A DNA stretch of 64,000 nt from positions 18,892-82,891 of the forward strand of contig PYST01000167.1 in the NCBI GenBank assembly GCA_003049485.1, given 5' to 3'. Origin of the DNA: Ophioceras dolichostomum. Its lineage: Eukaryota > Ascomycota > Sordariomycetes > Magnaporthales > Ophioceraceae. The notes under the pieces were generated by a model. It was not told the DNA's origin and did not search any database. It saw only the letters and a list, made by a program, of their open reading frames with translations. The translations under genes were made by a program, and so were the position numbers. Positions 32,078 to 45,517 of the stretch are shown piece by piece. Position 1 is the stretch's first letter, and every line of letters begins with the position of its first letter.

Positions 32078-33949
32078 TCCGGATGCAACAGCCAACTCGC
32101 CAATAGCGTGTGAGTGAAGGATGACGCCACATGCAGACGTGCCAGAATGGTGATATATATCAGAAACCACTTCCCTATAATATTTTCCAGCGAGGTGCGA
32201 GGCAGAGAGGAACCTTGAAGGCCAGGCACCGTCAGGCACCACATCCTTTGCCCACCGAGACGTGAGGCCATGAAGGGTGGGGGAATCGTTCAATGACCTT
32301 TTCGGGACCGGTACTTCTGTCGAAACCGTCAATACACCATCGAACATTCGACGACCGTATGTAGTAGAGGTTTCAATGCGTTGAAATGGGAAGAAGGGTC
32401 ATTGGTGGCTTGACAGGACGGCCCGCTAGCCTAGCGTGTGACAGAAAGTGGGAGGCGGCCTTCACCGTCTTTGATCTGCCACTAACTCGACCACTTAGGA
32501 TACGCACCATAAAAGCGACCAACAAGACATCCCGCGCAAAGTGGGAGAAAGACGGCTCAGAGCTCAGGGGGAAGTCGATAATCCGTCCCAACGGCACAGC
32601 CGACTCCATCGTCCAGCATCGTTTTCTTCCTCTCCTTGTTGGGGGCGAGCGAGCAATCTATCTATCTACCACCCACCATCCCCCCACAATAGACGCCTCT
32701 CCGGTACATCGAAAGCGACGCCGTTCCCAGTGAGCCGGTCAAGTGCAGGCGCCAGACGCCAGACAATACTCGACTCTGTCCGGACCGTATGGTGGCGGTG
32801 GTCGCATCAAGCATACGAAGCGGTGGAATGGTGGAGCTGTGATACTCCCTTACCTCCTCTGTGACCGCGCCACAGGCACCAACCTTACCAAATATGTAAG
32901 GTACAATGCTGGAAGGTTACGTTTAGTAAGTAACACAAGCACTTTCGATGAAAAGAGGACAGGAAGTATGGAAAAAGGACCTCAACCGAGAGCGTGGAGC
33001 ATCGTGAGCAATGCCCTCTCCATCGGCCGCGTCTACGACGGGGTAGCCTGCTGGTGCATACTCCCGCTCCACCATGATCCACCTCAACGGATCAAGATAC
33101 TCATAAGACTGACGGTGAGCTCCTTCCTAGGGAGGAAAAATAGCTCATGCGGAGGCCATAGTAGCAATAATAAAGTTGCGAGCTGCGTGCAGCGCAACAA
33201 GGGGCGAGCAACGCATATCGAAGTGGAGGAGGAAGCCTGCACCGAACTGCTGGAGCCACAGCCATTAAACTCCTTAGGGATTTTACTTCCACATCTTGTC
33301 CTCCAGTAGCTTGTTGTTGAAAGCGGTGACCCCTCGAACGAGCTATGACATGGCAGTCGCCTGCGCCTCACGTACGTAGGTACCTAGCACAGATCAGCTC
33401 GCCTGTCAGACAAAACAAGAAGGCGGGAATCCGGATCTCGTAAATCTGAGTCTTGGTAGGTATCTGCTACCAAAGGCCAGCGAGCCACCTTGCTCTCGCC
33501 GCCTCCACCGCTTCGTGGGGGATGGATTGAGGGATGGATCATGGTATGATGATATCTATCGCCCTATCGCTCTATCGCTCTATCGATCGTTCGCTTCGGT
33601 CGGAGACCATGACATCAGAACAGGATAGCGCCTTTTGGACATCAAAAATTCCGACGCTATGCTCCTTCAAACAGGACCATACTACCTGCCTGGCACGATG
33701 CTGATCTGCGCATATCGCTGGGAAGCCTGGCTTCCAAGCCTCCTCTCGCCCGCGATCGACGCGGCTTTTCCGAAATCAGCAGACGAGGGGGGAGAGAGGG
33801 GGAGACGCGACTGGGAACCCTGAGATGCCCAGGATGTGCTGTCCAGCCATGACGCGAGGGGTTGGAATCATTCTCGTCTATCATATCGTGGCCGGGGGAC
33901 GTCAGGCCAAACTCTGCCGAGTGTCACGACGTATGTGAAACAGCGGCAG

Positions 33950-33993
33950 GCTGGGAGTCGGCTGGGAGTCGGCTGGGAGTCTGCTGGGAGTCG
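33950..33993. repeat. 11-bp minisatellite, four copies
   Basis: The unit GCTGGGAGTCG occurs four times in tandem; the third copy ends in T instead of G. A degenerate continuation follows. Confidence 0.85.
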
Positions 33994-34782
33994 GTCGGGC
34001 ATGGCATGGACTGGTGTTGTGGTCGATGGCCTGGCGCCTCCGCGTACGGAAGACAGGCAGGTCTTTCAATTGTGACTTGTGATATCTCCAGCCTCTTGTC
34101 TGAGCCAAATTGTGGTTGTCTCACCGCTGTCGTGGATGGGCTTGTTTCTCACACACTTCTTCCCGAAGTCTCACCAATCCGGTCAAGTTGCTCCCGTCCA
34201 TTTTCTTCGTGCAGCGAGCAAGCAAGGGGGCAGCCACTGTTGCAGCATGAGACTTCTGGAAGCCGATGCAGAATGACCAAGAAGAATTGTCCAATCATTA
34301 AATTCGCTCTTCGTGGGGGATCCAGGCACCAGGCACCAAATCCAGCCACACCGAAAACAGGAATCCACGACAGATTGAACAGGGGCAAGAAAAAAAAATG
34401 AAAAGCAAGGAGGCTCTTGGTGAGGTTGTATGGATGTGCCATAACGGAAAATCTTAACAATCTTCGCCTGCCAGCGGACACAAACCTATTCTGGTTGACG
34501 GGATGCGGGATACTGATGCAGTGATGACGGGCTCCCTGGCCTCCCCGTGCAATCTTGATAGAAGCATAACAGCCTTGCTATACCACCCTTCCAGAAAGAG
34601 GCTGCGATTTACGTCCGTAAGACGGAATATGTGTGTCTGAGAGTCCCTTGCACCAGAGATCTTCATCTTGAAGATTAACGACACAACCGTTTCAACGACC
34701 AACGTCGCAGTCCAACTGGAGTGAGGCTGTTGATCACCACCAATGTCTTTGCCTGCACTGCATGGCACCGTCACGCTCTCTA

Positions 34783-34785
<3 letters not shown>

Positions 34786-34845
<60 letters not shown>
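34786..34845. repeat. Compound (CA)n(CT)n microsatellite
   Basis: A perfect CA run at 34786-34814 passes directly into a perfect CT run up to 34845. This is a typical hypervariable simple repeat. Confidence 0.95.
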
Positions 34846-34848
<3 letters not shown>

Positions 34849-37298
34849 CATTCACCCTTCCTCCCTCCTCCTCCTCCCCCTCCTCCTCCGTACCAGTATC
34901 TCATGTCGGGCGGTCACAGGCATCAGCAAATCGCGTGCCAGCTTTCCTAGCGAGATATCTGCACAGTACAAGAAGGTTCTCAAAAATTTTCAATACATAT
35001 TTCATCACACTGCCTGCAGCAAAGTGCAGCATACGGTTACTCTCATGTCTGGTCCACACACACTCCGGTGCTGCAGCCGAACCGGAGACCAGCCAGCAAG
35101 AGGGCGAGGGGGCGGGGACGGCGGCCAGAAGAGTGAAGAGAAGCTGTTCGAGAAGGGAGCGTGCATCTTCTTGTGCAGCAAGAAGTGCAGAAAGAAATGC
35201 AAGCCCAGAAGCACAGCTTAGTTCCAAGTGCAACGCTTCCCTTCTCTTTCCTTTTTGCTTTTCGTCGACCAGCCCAAACCCCACTCACCCACACGCTGCT
35301 GCCAGGCCATTCGCCAATTCCTTCAAGAGAACAAAAAAAAGTGGCTACGTAGGCCGGCCATTGGGTCGCGGCATGCCAGCCGCGCCCGCTTCTTCGGCCC
35401 TGCATTAGTGGACGGACATCTGCAAGGGCCAGGGCACGCACGGAAGGTGTGGACAGGGGTGCTACCCGTCGGGCAGGGGTGAAAAAAACGAGAGTTTTGT
35501 GCCTGAGGTATTTTGTGAAAGGAGAGAGGGCTGGGACGTGATGGGAACAGACGCAGTCACGAGCGACGAAATTCCAGAACCTCCCCTCGTATCCTTCATG
35601 CCCGACGATGCCCGCCGTTGCCCCTTGGCAAAGAATGCAAGTCAGCAACTGGCTTCTCTTTTATTTTGTTGAGAAGTAAGGAGCAGAAGGGGGGACGAAG
35701 GCGGGGAGGGATCGTCATTGGAATTACTAAAAACTCTCTCTTTTACAAGCGACCCTCTGGCCAGAACGCCGAATCAACTTCTTTTCCACATATATTTTCC
35801 CGACAAGGCGGCCGTCGAAACGCCGCTGACATACATCGTAGAGTGTTGTCCGCTCGAGTCGGACAACGATAGGCACTCCTCTGGTCCGAAGATACGATAC
35901 GATCAGGAAGAAGTCAAGCAGAGGGAGAGAGAGAGAGGCCCACTGTGGTCCCAATTCCCCTCGTCATCCTTCCTTCTCCTCTTCCGAATGCTGGATAGCA
36001 AAACAATGATCATGGCCGGCACTCTGGCCAGCCGTCGGCCAGCCAAGCCATGTACCCCAGCCAGTTGGTTTACGTACAACCTCCTCCAGACCCAGGCAGA
36101 AGGGGTTGACGGACGAATAGAAGAAAAAAAAGACAAAAAAGAAGAAGAAGGGGGAAATAGACCGGGAGGGGAAAGGGAGGGCTGCGATGCTTCTGTCTTC
36201 GGTAACGTCACAGCTGCAAGCTCGCTTCTGGCTGCTTCTGAATGGTGCACTTCAAGGTTGATAGGATGGGATGGGGATGCATTGATGCATCATGGACGGG
36301 CGGATGGAACCGTGTCACCTTTGCTTGTGAGCTTGCTTTTTTATCCTCCTTTCCTTCCTTCTGCTATCCGTCGTAGAAACCCTCAGTTTTGGGTAGGTTC
36401 AGGTACCTTTTAAAATCATTCCTTCACTCGTAATCTGTGAGAGGCCTTACGAGGAACCGATATAGGAAGGTCCTGAACAAACCCGAGTATTGTGTGCATC
36501 TAGGTAGATGGCTGCATATTCTTGTTGGAACTCATCAGCGTGTCAGGAACATTTAATGCAACATTGACACGCCTTCCATCATATGAAGAAAACGTGGTCG
36601 TACTATTCGTTCAGCCCTTCCAGGAAGCCAGCTCTCCTGAACAGGAAGGCCATTTTCCACGTTTTTTTTTCCTTTCATGCCGTTCAACTTGCAACTTTGC
36701 GACTGGCTTTTGTGGGTTGACGATTCATGAAGCGGCTGATATCTCATCAATATTTCTTTTTATTCTTCTTGACTCTCCTTCTCATGTGTCCCGACGACGC
36801 ACCACCTACATTAGGTACCTCCTGTGCCGCGTCACACAAGAGGGATGAAATATTCGTAGAACGAAAGCAGAACACATCCCGTCCACACCACCACCACGGG
36901 CTGAACCTTCACGACCCCTCCCAACCCCTCTCCATCCCATCACATCCCATCCCATCCCACGACATCCCATCCCACACCATCCCGTGTCTTACAACGTACG
37001 CTATTCAATTAGCGGCAGACCGACGACGAAGTGGCGGCGGCGCGGTTTCTGCGTGCGTGTGTCACTGTCACTGTCACAGGTCGTCGTCCAACCAGCTAGT
37101 TGGATTTGGATAGCAATTGGATTCGACGTCTCACACACGTGCCCCGAGCGCGTGTGCGCCATGCATATCCAAGCAGGGTCACCATGTCTCTTTTTTTCAG
37201 GACTTTTCAGCTTTCTTCACCGCTGCCACCACTGCCGAATCGATACTCCTCCAATATCCCTCAGAAAAGTGAGAGGGAAACCAGGAAACTATGATGTT

Positions 37299-37329
37299 TG
37301 GGGGAGGGGAGGGGGGAGAGGGGGGAGGC
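37299..37329 (+). repeat. G-rich block with quadruplex potential
   Basis: Four G runs of four or more bases separated by single A or AGA spacers (GGGGGAGGGGAGGGGGGAGA and onward). The pattern satisfies the usual G-quadruplex spacing rule with very short loops. Confidence 0.7.
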
Positions 37330-39458
37330 ACGCAGCGGTGTCGCTCCCGCACACGACCGAAACAACTCCCAGGCCCCCCCCCCAGCTAGTGACGACTGCC
37401 TATATCCATAGACCCTCGTGCAGACTAGGTACCTACCTACCTAACTCCCTAACTAACACAAGTGGCCGAGGAGGGAGGACTACTAGTCGTCGGCAGCCTC
37501 GACAATGTCTCTTATTTTGCAGTTGGGCGAACGGACTGGCGTCCGTCTCTCGGCCCAACTTTTTACTTCGACAGTCGACACCACACCGTCGATGAACTCA
37601 GGAGCGGGAAGGCCAACACCATCAAACACACAGGCACTAGTTTCGTAGGAATATGGATAGCGCATCGGCACTTAGTCAAACACGAGGGAAAGCGGCCAAA
37701 ATTTCGATCACCCTAAACGGGCTGACACTATAGTTAATATCGGAGCTATTATACTCGCCTCGGTAGCGAGGGAGGTCAGGAAATCCACATCCCTACCCGT
37801 CCTCTCCTCCGGCGGGCGGGCGGGCGGGCGACGGACGCGGGACGCAGGTCCGGAGATATCCAATCCCTCCGTAAATCGTGAAACAAAAGTGGTCTCTTTT
37901 TTTTTTTTATTCGGAGCGTCCCCGGATCACCGATTGGTGCTAGTCAGGCTAACTTCTATGTACCTAGTCCTAGAGGCTTCCAGGCTACCAGTCAGGCCCA
38001 GCTTGAAACTGCCGTGTCGTTGACGATCTTAATGAGGCATATATTCCATATTTCCGTGGTGCTGTACGTACCTATGTAGTATAGCACGGAAGGGATGTGC
38101 CGCTCATTGAAAAGTTGAATATCATCAAGGAGGTTCCTAGTAAGTTGAGCCTTTTTTTCTTTCTTTCTCAGCGCTCAGACGGACGCTTTGATGCTGTCAG
38201 GAACAGTGCCCTGTGAAGAACGACGTCCATCCGAACTGTCGGGTTCATCCAGGCTCCATCTTTTCCCACATCCTCCCACTGAAACCCAGCAATCCAAGAG
38301 GCCGGTCTCAGACAGATTGACGTGTCCCAAAAGAATAAAAGAAAGAAAAAGCCTCATCCTGAAGGAAGAGAAGTGAGGGGAAATGAAGGCTGTGGTTGTT
38401 TTGCTGTTCCTCACGAGGGATGCCTGTCTTTGCGATTTTTTTCTGATGTTCCCGCGGAGCCCACTCAGCGTCTCGCGGAAGATATTTTAGAGACTTGTCG
38501 ACGCCACAAGCCGACGACCGATGCAGTAGACGCTGACGTTATTTTTGTCATGCCTCTGGCGGTGGAGGGATACGCCATCATCGTCGGCATGTCGGTCGCG
38601 TCTGGTCTCCTTGTTTTTTTACGAGTCTTCCGAAGTGGATGCCGGGACTTTGACCTCGCGATATCTGGGGGTTGGTTGGAAAGCCGGAAAGGAGCCGCCT
38701 GTGGGATGTGGGATGCTAGGGGTCAGTGCCCCTAGTCGTCAGTGCTAGCTGGCCACTGGCTTGCGAGCCCCAGCAGAAGCCCGCTGTCTACGGCACAGCC
38801 AGCGGTCTCCAGGCTTTGGTCCTTCGCTGTGGGGTGCTGAGTTGCGGTGTGCAAAGCTGCGGCAAGCCCCCTTCAGCCCGCAGCCTCACCTGTCCCTGTG
38901 CTCACTTCCTCCTCGCTCTCTGACTTCGACCCGCACCGACAAGGGGGAACGAACTTCAATAACCGGGAAAGCCTCTGGAATCTGACGGCATCCACCCGTG
39001 CCCCTTGCTTGAGCTTCCGTTCCCTTCCGTGGCCTTTTTCGTTGGCATTTAATTTTTTCGCTGCCTCTTTTGTGCTTGTGAGGGAGGAGCCCGGCAGGAA
39101 AGACCAGCCAGTCGAGTCCGAAAGCAGGAGTCGACGCTCGGCATCCTGCAGGACTTTCCTTTCCCACCTCCCGATTTGGACAGAGGACCCGACTATCACA
39201 GTCCCGCAAGAGAGCCCAAAGAGGAGGCCCAGGAAACACACGGGAAGAGAGCAGAACCGAAATTCGAGCTCATCCCCAGAGCGTTCATCGACGTTCCACT
39301 GGAGCTCCCGGCGTGGAGTTGACGGGGCAGAGAGAAACTTTGGGACAAAACCACTTCGCCAACTCATCTCATCGGTCCAACCTCCGACCAAAACAATCCG
39401 TCTGGTGGTTGGAGCTGCGGCTGTCACTGGAAACAACAAAACATGAAATGGCGGGCTA

Positions 39459-39474
39459 GAGCGGCCGCCAGTGT
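39459..39474. other. 16-nt block resembling a cloning-vector polylinker, with NotI site
   Basis: GAGCGGCCGCCAGTGT contains a NotI site (39461-39468). As I remember it, the same 16 bases occur in the polylinker of common TA/TOPO-type vectors on one strand. The match stops after 16 bases. It lies 79 bp before the A792 tract. Chance identity is possible. Confidence 0.3.
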
Positions 39475-39553
39475 TTCGACGGTGTGTGGACAGGGCTGCT
39501 ACGCTACCGCTCAGACGTCCGGCATTGGAAAGAAAAGAAGAGAGCATCAGACG

Positions 39554-40352
<799 letters not shown>

Positions 40353-41852
40353 CCGTTTTCTTAGCTCCAGCCAGTTCACGGACTTCTGTCGTTCGATTCG
40401 AAGTGGGTTATTGAGTTCATCCGCTCGGACTTCTGACAGGCATGTTCTGATTTCTTGGGTCGCGGGAAATCAAGGCCTGCAGGCCGAGAAACGGGCTGAT
40501 GGCGGACGGCTGGACTAGCTGTTCTTGCCTAGTGCCAACAACAGAACCACAGAAAAATTGAAATGCCGGGTTTGTCACAATTCACAAATCTTTCTGTGCA
40601 GAGATCAGGGCCGAATTCTCGCGACGACGCGTTTTGGCACACAGACCTCTTGGGGCTGACGGTGAGAAGAGGAAACACGGTAATTGTAAAGAAAAAATTT
40701 TCCCTCCTCCGGACTCAGGTTCGATAGACGGACATGAAAAGAAAAGGCAGCTAGCCACCAAGTACATCGTCCATTCGTGACGCTTCGCGTCTGCGAAAAG
40801 ATATATGCAGTTGTACGGAATACGTCCTGGGGGATAGGAATCTAAGGGGGTGAAGTGAGGCCAAACGTGGGGAAAATGTCTGCTCATATCGAACGATCAT
40901 AGAACCGTTTTCTTCCTACCGGTGCGGAGATATCAAATGCATTGGATTTTTGGCTTTGGGACTTTGGTGGTACAAAAGTGAGATCTGAGAAGGGGAAAGG
41001 AGAATTTTCGGATCTCTTGGTCTCCTCCTCCTGCCTGGAGCACCGGGCGGGCCAATACAACTCTTAAATAAGGAATCTTTCGGCGAATCATCAACTGCAA
41101 GCTGCTGCAAGACGATGAAGGCATTGCGGGGTTGTGGCCTTACACCCGCCTCCGCGACCCCACCATCTTCCGGCATCCGTCAAGTTGGTCCTGAGGTATC
41201 GACAAGTAGGTATCTACTCCAGTCGAGTGAGAACTACCTCTAGTGCTTCCCTCTAGTCGGCCGCCTCGGAGCAGTCGCGGCCGTTTTTACCACACGTTCG
41301 CCATGACCCGTTATTGCTAGCAGAGCTACCCAGAGACTTCTAGATCGCGACCGCTTCCGACTTGAAGCTGGCACAAACGATCCATCCCGTCCAGTCCACC
41401 TAAAAATCGTCCCTGGCTTCGCAACTTGCAACTCCATGGTCTTGACGGTTTTTGTTAGTGGGGGGGTTGGGCAAAAACCCACCAGCCCCGAGCCAAGCAG
41501 AACCGCTTGTGGGACGAATACGGGCTTCAATTCTCGTCGTCATTTCTAATCCTGACATATATGTTAGTTTCGTCCAGGAACAGAAGAGCGGAATGCACTC
41601 GTCCCGTAAAAGTAGCGCTGAGCTTCTGCAGAGGTGGAGGAAGCTTGCAGAAGCTGTTGGGGGAAAATAGACACCGAACCGCACGACCAGAACAAGGGGA
41701 CAGGGAGAGAGACAACACAGCAAGAGGAGTACATTGGCGCATATACAGGAAAGGCGGATCAGTTAAGTTTATCGTCACGGTCTCAGGTCGCACGACGCGT
41801 GCACTAGCAGCACGCACACCCATCCTATCGATGGGGCCCGACGCTGATGAAT

Positions 41853-41905
41853 GGAGAGAGATAGAGAGAGAAAGAGAGAGGGGGGGGGGGGGGGGGGGGG
41901 GAGAG
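41853..41905 (+). repeat. GA repeat followed by a G22 homopolymer
   Basis: A GAGAGATAGAGA-type repeat ends in an uninterrupted run of 22 G (41880-41901). The run length is likely to be unreliable in a consensus sequence. Confidence 0.9.
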
Positions 41906-43473
41906 GTACAGAGTGGTGCGGGCGGCGAGGCAGGAAGGTAGGCCGAAGGGTGGGCTTCAGGATTTGGATCCGTTGATGGCTGGGTGTTGCGGGCGCGAAG
42001 GTGATTCGGCCAACCGCTCCGGAGCAAAAGACGGCCTGTAGCCTGACTGGCTCGGACCAGGTCCAGGGCTTCTGCCGCCTCCTGCAAGTTCCTGCCCTTT
42101 GTCCCTTGTCCTGCGCCTTGCTGCATGTTCCGGGGAGACGGTGCTGAAGGAGGGTGGCTTTACATACTGTCTACTGCTGTACTGCTGTCTTTTGTCTCTC
42201 TCTCTCTCTTCTGTCGAGCTCTCGAACAACAAACAAGGCGGGAGGGATTTCATGTGGTTACAGTGAAAGTGACCGGATGCAAGTGTGTTTGCATACAAAT
42301 TTAGACCACCACCACTTTCTATTCGCCCCTCCACTCCACTACACTCCCCTTTTGGGCAGATATGCGCGAGTGAGAGAGAGACAGAGAGAGAGAGGGAGAG
42401 GGACCACACACATACGCGTACGTGGAGACATGCACTGCACACACGGCTGGACGCCGGGGACTGGTGTTTTGTTTCTGCCGCTCCTGCTGTTAGGTGCTTC
42501 TGTCGCTTCTTGGGGACAGAACTGCAACCACTTTGTCGAGTGAAGTGCACGAAACATGCAGGAGAAACCCGGGCTATCTCGTTCTCTCTTTTTCTCTCAG
42601 TCTTTGTTCCTTCGAACTTCCACGCCCCTTTACATACCTACCTACCTAGTCCTAGTCTCTGCTGCAGTGAGCAGTCACGGTCGTCGAATCCTCTGTCCGA
42701 GTCCCCCGGAGCCTGTCATCAACGATCAGACTTCAACAAGACGCGAAAGTCCTCCACGCTAATTCCCCTCCCACCGGTCTCGTCATGGAGCCCCGGCACT
42801 TGGATATATGTATGTAAGCCCCGAGACGAGCTCTCTCGGCGCCCGGCTCAGGGGTAAAGAGCAAGGAAGGCAAGGTAGTCAGTTCCGATCCTCTCCGTAT
42901 CTCCCGAGGTTCTCTTTCCTCTATGAGTCTCTCATTCGCCCAGACAATCAACGCTCCTGGAAAGGCTTCCACGACATAGCAGAAGCTGAGAGTATGTACG
43001 AGTTCTGTATCAGTACGTACGCCAGAGTGGCGCTCAATATAAGCATTCCGCTCTGCGTTGGCGGACATGCCGCCCAATTTCCACAACCAGATATGCGATG
43101 CCGTGTCTCTGTCCTGGCTGGCACGCCCCTTTCCATCCATTGGGTGCCGCTACCACCATCCACTCCTCCCCTCTCTTCCTCAACCTCCTCTTCCCTCTGC
43201 TTGTAACTACCATGCTTTGCATCTATCGCTTGTTTGTCCCTTCCATTTTCTCTTCGCTTCCTCGCGAATGTTTGAAGTGTATCCAGTCAGAAAGAAACAC
43301 GGCACGCAAGATCGACTCCTTTCTCTCCCTCTGTCTCTGTCTCTCCAGACGAATGCTGCCTTACCATCATCTCATGCATGCCCTTCTTCCAGCTCACGAA
43401 AAGGGTGGAAAGATGCCCAACGAGGAGGAGCTATGTGAGAGTGCTGCCGCGTGTTCCGTCCCGTGCCATTCAT

Positions 43474-43491
43474 CACACACACACACACACA

Positions 43492-43527
<36 letters not shown>
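43474..43527. repeat. Compound CA-CT-CA microsatellite
   Basis: A CA run (43474-43492), a CT run (to 43512) and a second CA run (to 43527) are directly joined. The design is like that of the repeat at 34786. Confidence 0.95.
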
Positions 43528-45517
43528 AACACCTCTCGAAAGCACTTACGTACATACATAGAAATAAGAACAAGTACCGAAGAAGTGATGATGACGGCTC
43601 CGGTTCTCGTCTCGTTCGTGTCAGGTCGTGATTGCTCGAGGCTATCCCGCTCCTCCCCTTTCCCTATCTCGCCTCCATACATGTCTACCTTCGCTTCATT
43701 CTTTCACAAGCAACAATTTCGGGTTCCTCTTGTCTTGCCCCTGCGTCATGATCCCGCACGAGCACCACTAACTAACTCTACCCGACCCTCCTTACCTTCG
43801 TTCTCTCGAGATAGGTATCCTCCCAAACCCGATGACACACACACCCACCCTCCTCACCAATATGTACCTACATACGGACATGGGTAGGAACACCCTTTGC
43901 GCACGGAGCCTGAGGCGAGTGTGGTACGCGTTGTATGAAAGGGCACGCCGTAGCCCGTGGCGAGGCTCGGTGGCGCACGGCTGGATGGGCCGGTGCAGGT
44001 AGGTACTGTAGGTGCAGCGCTGCTTGTGTGCAGCAGTGCACGGAGCATTCCCCCAAAGCTGGAACGACGAACCCGGAAGCTGAGCTCTCTTCGTACCTGC
44101 GGTGGAACGGCCAATGCATCTTCCTCATACGTTACTGGACGCAGTTGGAAGTGAGAGGGTGAGCAATATTGAAGGACCCCCTCTCGGGTCCTCACGTCCA
44201 ATATTCTTTCCTGGGTACCTTGGTTAGTTTGGTTCAGGGGGAGGAGGCCACCAGTCCGTCGTTCTTCCTCTTTTCTTCTCGAACCTTTTTTATCTTATTC
44301 TCTCTCTCCTACCGCTCACCTTTCTCGGCGAGCTCACATGATTGGGTGGACACTGGGGAGACGGTGGTCAGCCTCACTCACCCGACCTGGGCACCCGCCT
44401 ACGTCCGCTTTCCCCCCTTTTCGTCATCTCCCGAGGTGATATATCGGTTTTCTTGTCGCGGAGTCGAACGCACCTCCTCCTCCTCTTTCATCGAACGGCT
44501 TATGTACCGTGCCGTGCCGTGCGTTAGTGATGGATGGTGAGTGTCAGGCAGGCGGGGGAGATCGAGGAAGGGATAGGATAGAACGGGCTAGACTGTGTGG
44601 GATGGGAGGGGAGGGAGAGAGAAAGATGAAAGGGGCAGGAAGAGAGAGAGGTAAGTGAGACGGATGGCGGGATTGGGGATTAACACGATGGCATCTCACG
44701 CGGCTCAGCACGCCACCCGCCCACCACCACCAGGCCAGGCAGGCACGGCGCGAATCGGGGAAAAGATTGACAAGATATTCTCTGACACACACGCCTACTA
44801 CACAACGGCTACTACCACCTCATGTCAATGTCGGCGTCGGTGTCGGCTTCAACGTTTTGAGGCCAACAATTTCTACGTGTAGGAGAAAGGGAGGCAACGC
44901 AAGGCATCTGAAATATGAAGAAGAAAGGAATGCGATTCACTACAAAACTATGAGGGGGAAAAAAATAACTGCCGAAAGAGAAAAAAAGAGATCGCCTCTG
45001 AGTAGGTACCTAAGTACCTGCCGGCTGGTGCCGATGACCAATGCCATTACAGAAGTTTGGAATCCATTAATCCCAATTGCCCAATGAGCGAGATGAGTGA
45101 GCGAGGGACTGAGTGAGTGAACTCACTTGTCCTACCGAAAGCCGTCGTGTAAGCCACCTCGCTGTGTTGGGGGCCAAGAAAGAAAAGAAAAAATATCAAG
45201 CCACTGGCGCTCTTCCGCGCCCTTGCGCACACGTCATCTTCCTTCCCCCCCTTATCCTTTATCCCATATCCTATCCGATTCGGGCTTTGTGTGATGAAGA
45301 TAATGATGATTCCCTCACTAATCGGCGGAACGACCGGCGGTAGTAGCTACCGATCCATCCGTGGCGTAAAGTGAAACAGGGGTGGAAGGAAGAGAGAAAA
45401 AGAGAAAGAATGGGTGTGGGGGATATTGTTTGGTCGAGAGAGAGAGAGAATACCAATATACATGTGATGTATGTATGTTCTTGGTAGGTAGGTAGGTAGT
45501 CAGTCGGACAGAGTTCA

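Larger units (their letters stand above)
30281..39553. other. Gene-poor interval with minisatellites and microsatellites
   Basis: Over 9 kb without a convincing coding region on either strand. ORFs (at most about 220 codons) traverse simple repeats or show frame-independent composition. The interval has 11-bp minisatellites, CA/CT and GC-rich simple repeats, a G-rich block, CATCCCATCC repeats at about 36940-36985 and GGGC repeats at about 37812-37830. TACCTACCTA-type motifs recur. The composition is not AT-rich, so strong RIP is not evident by eye. Long regulatory sequence, non-coding RNA or unusual spliced genes with very short exons cannot be excluded. Confidence 0.5.

Noticed and set aside
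34743..35408. 221-codon ORF containing His-Thr and Ser-Leu runs
   Set aside because: It is generated by the CA/CT microsatellite; sequence outside the repeat lacks coding character.
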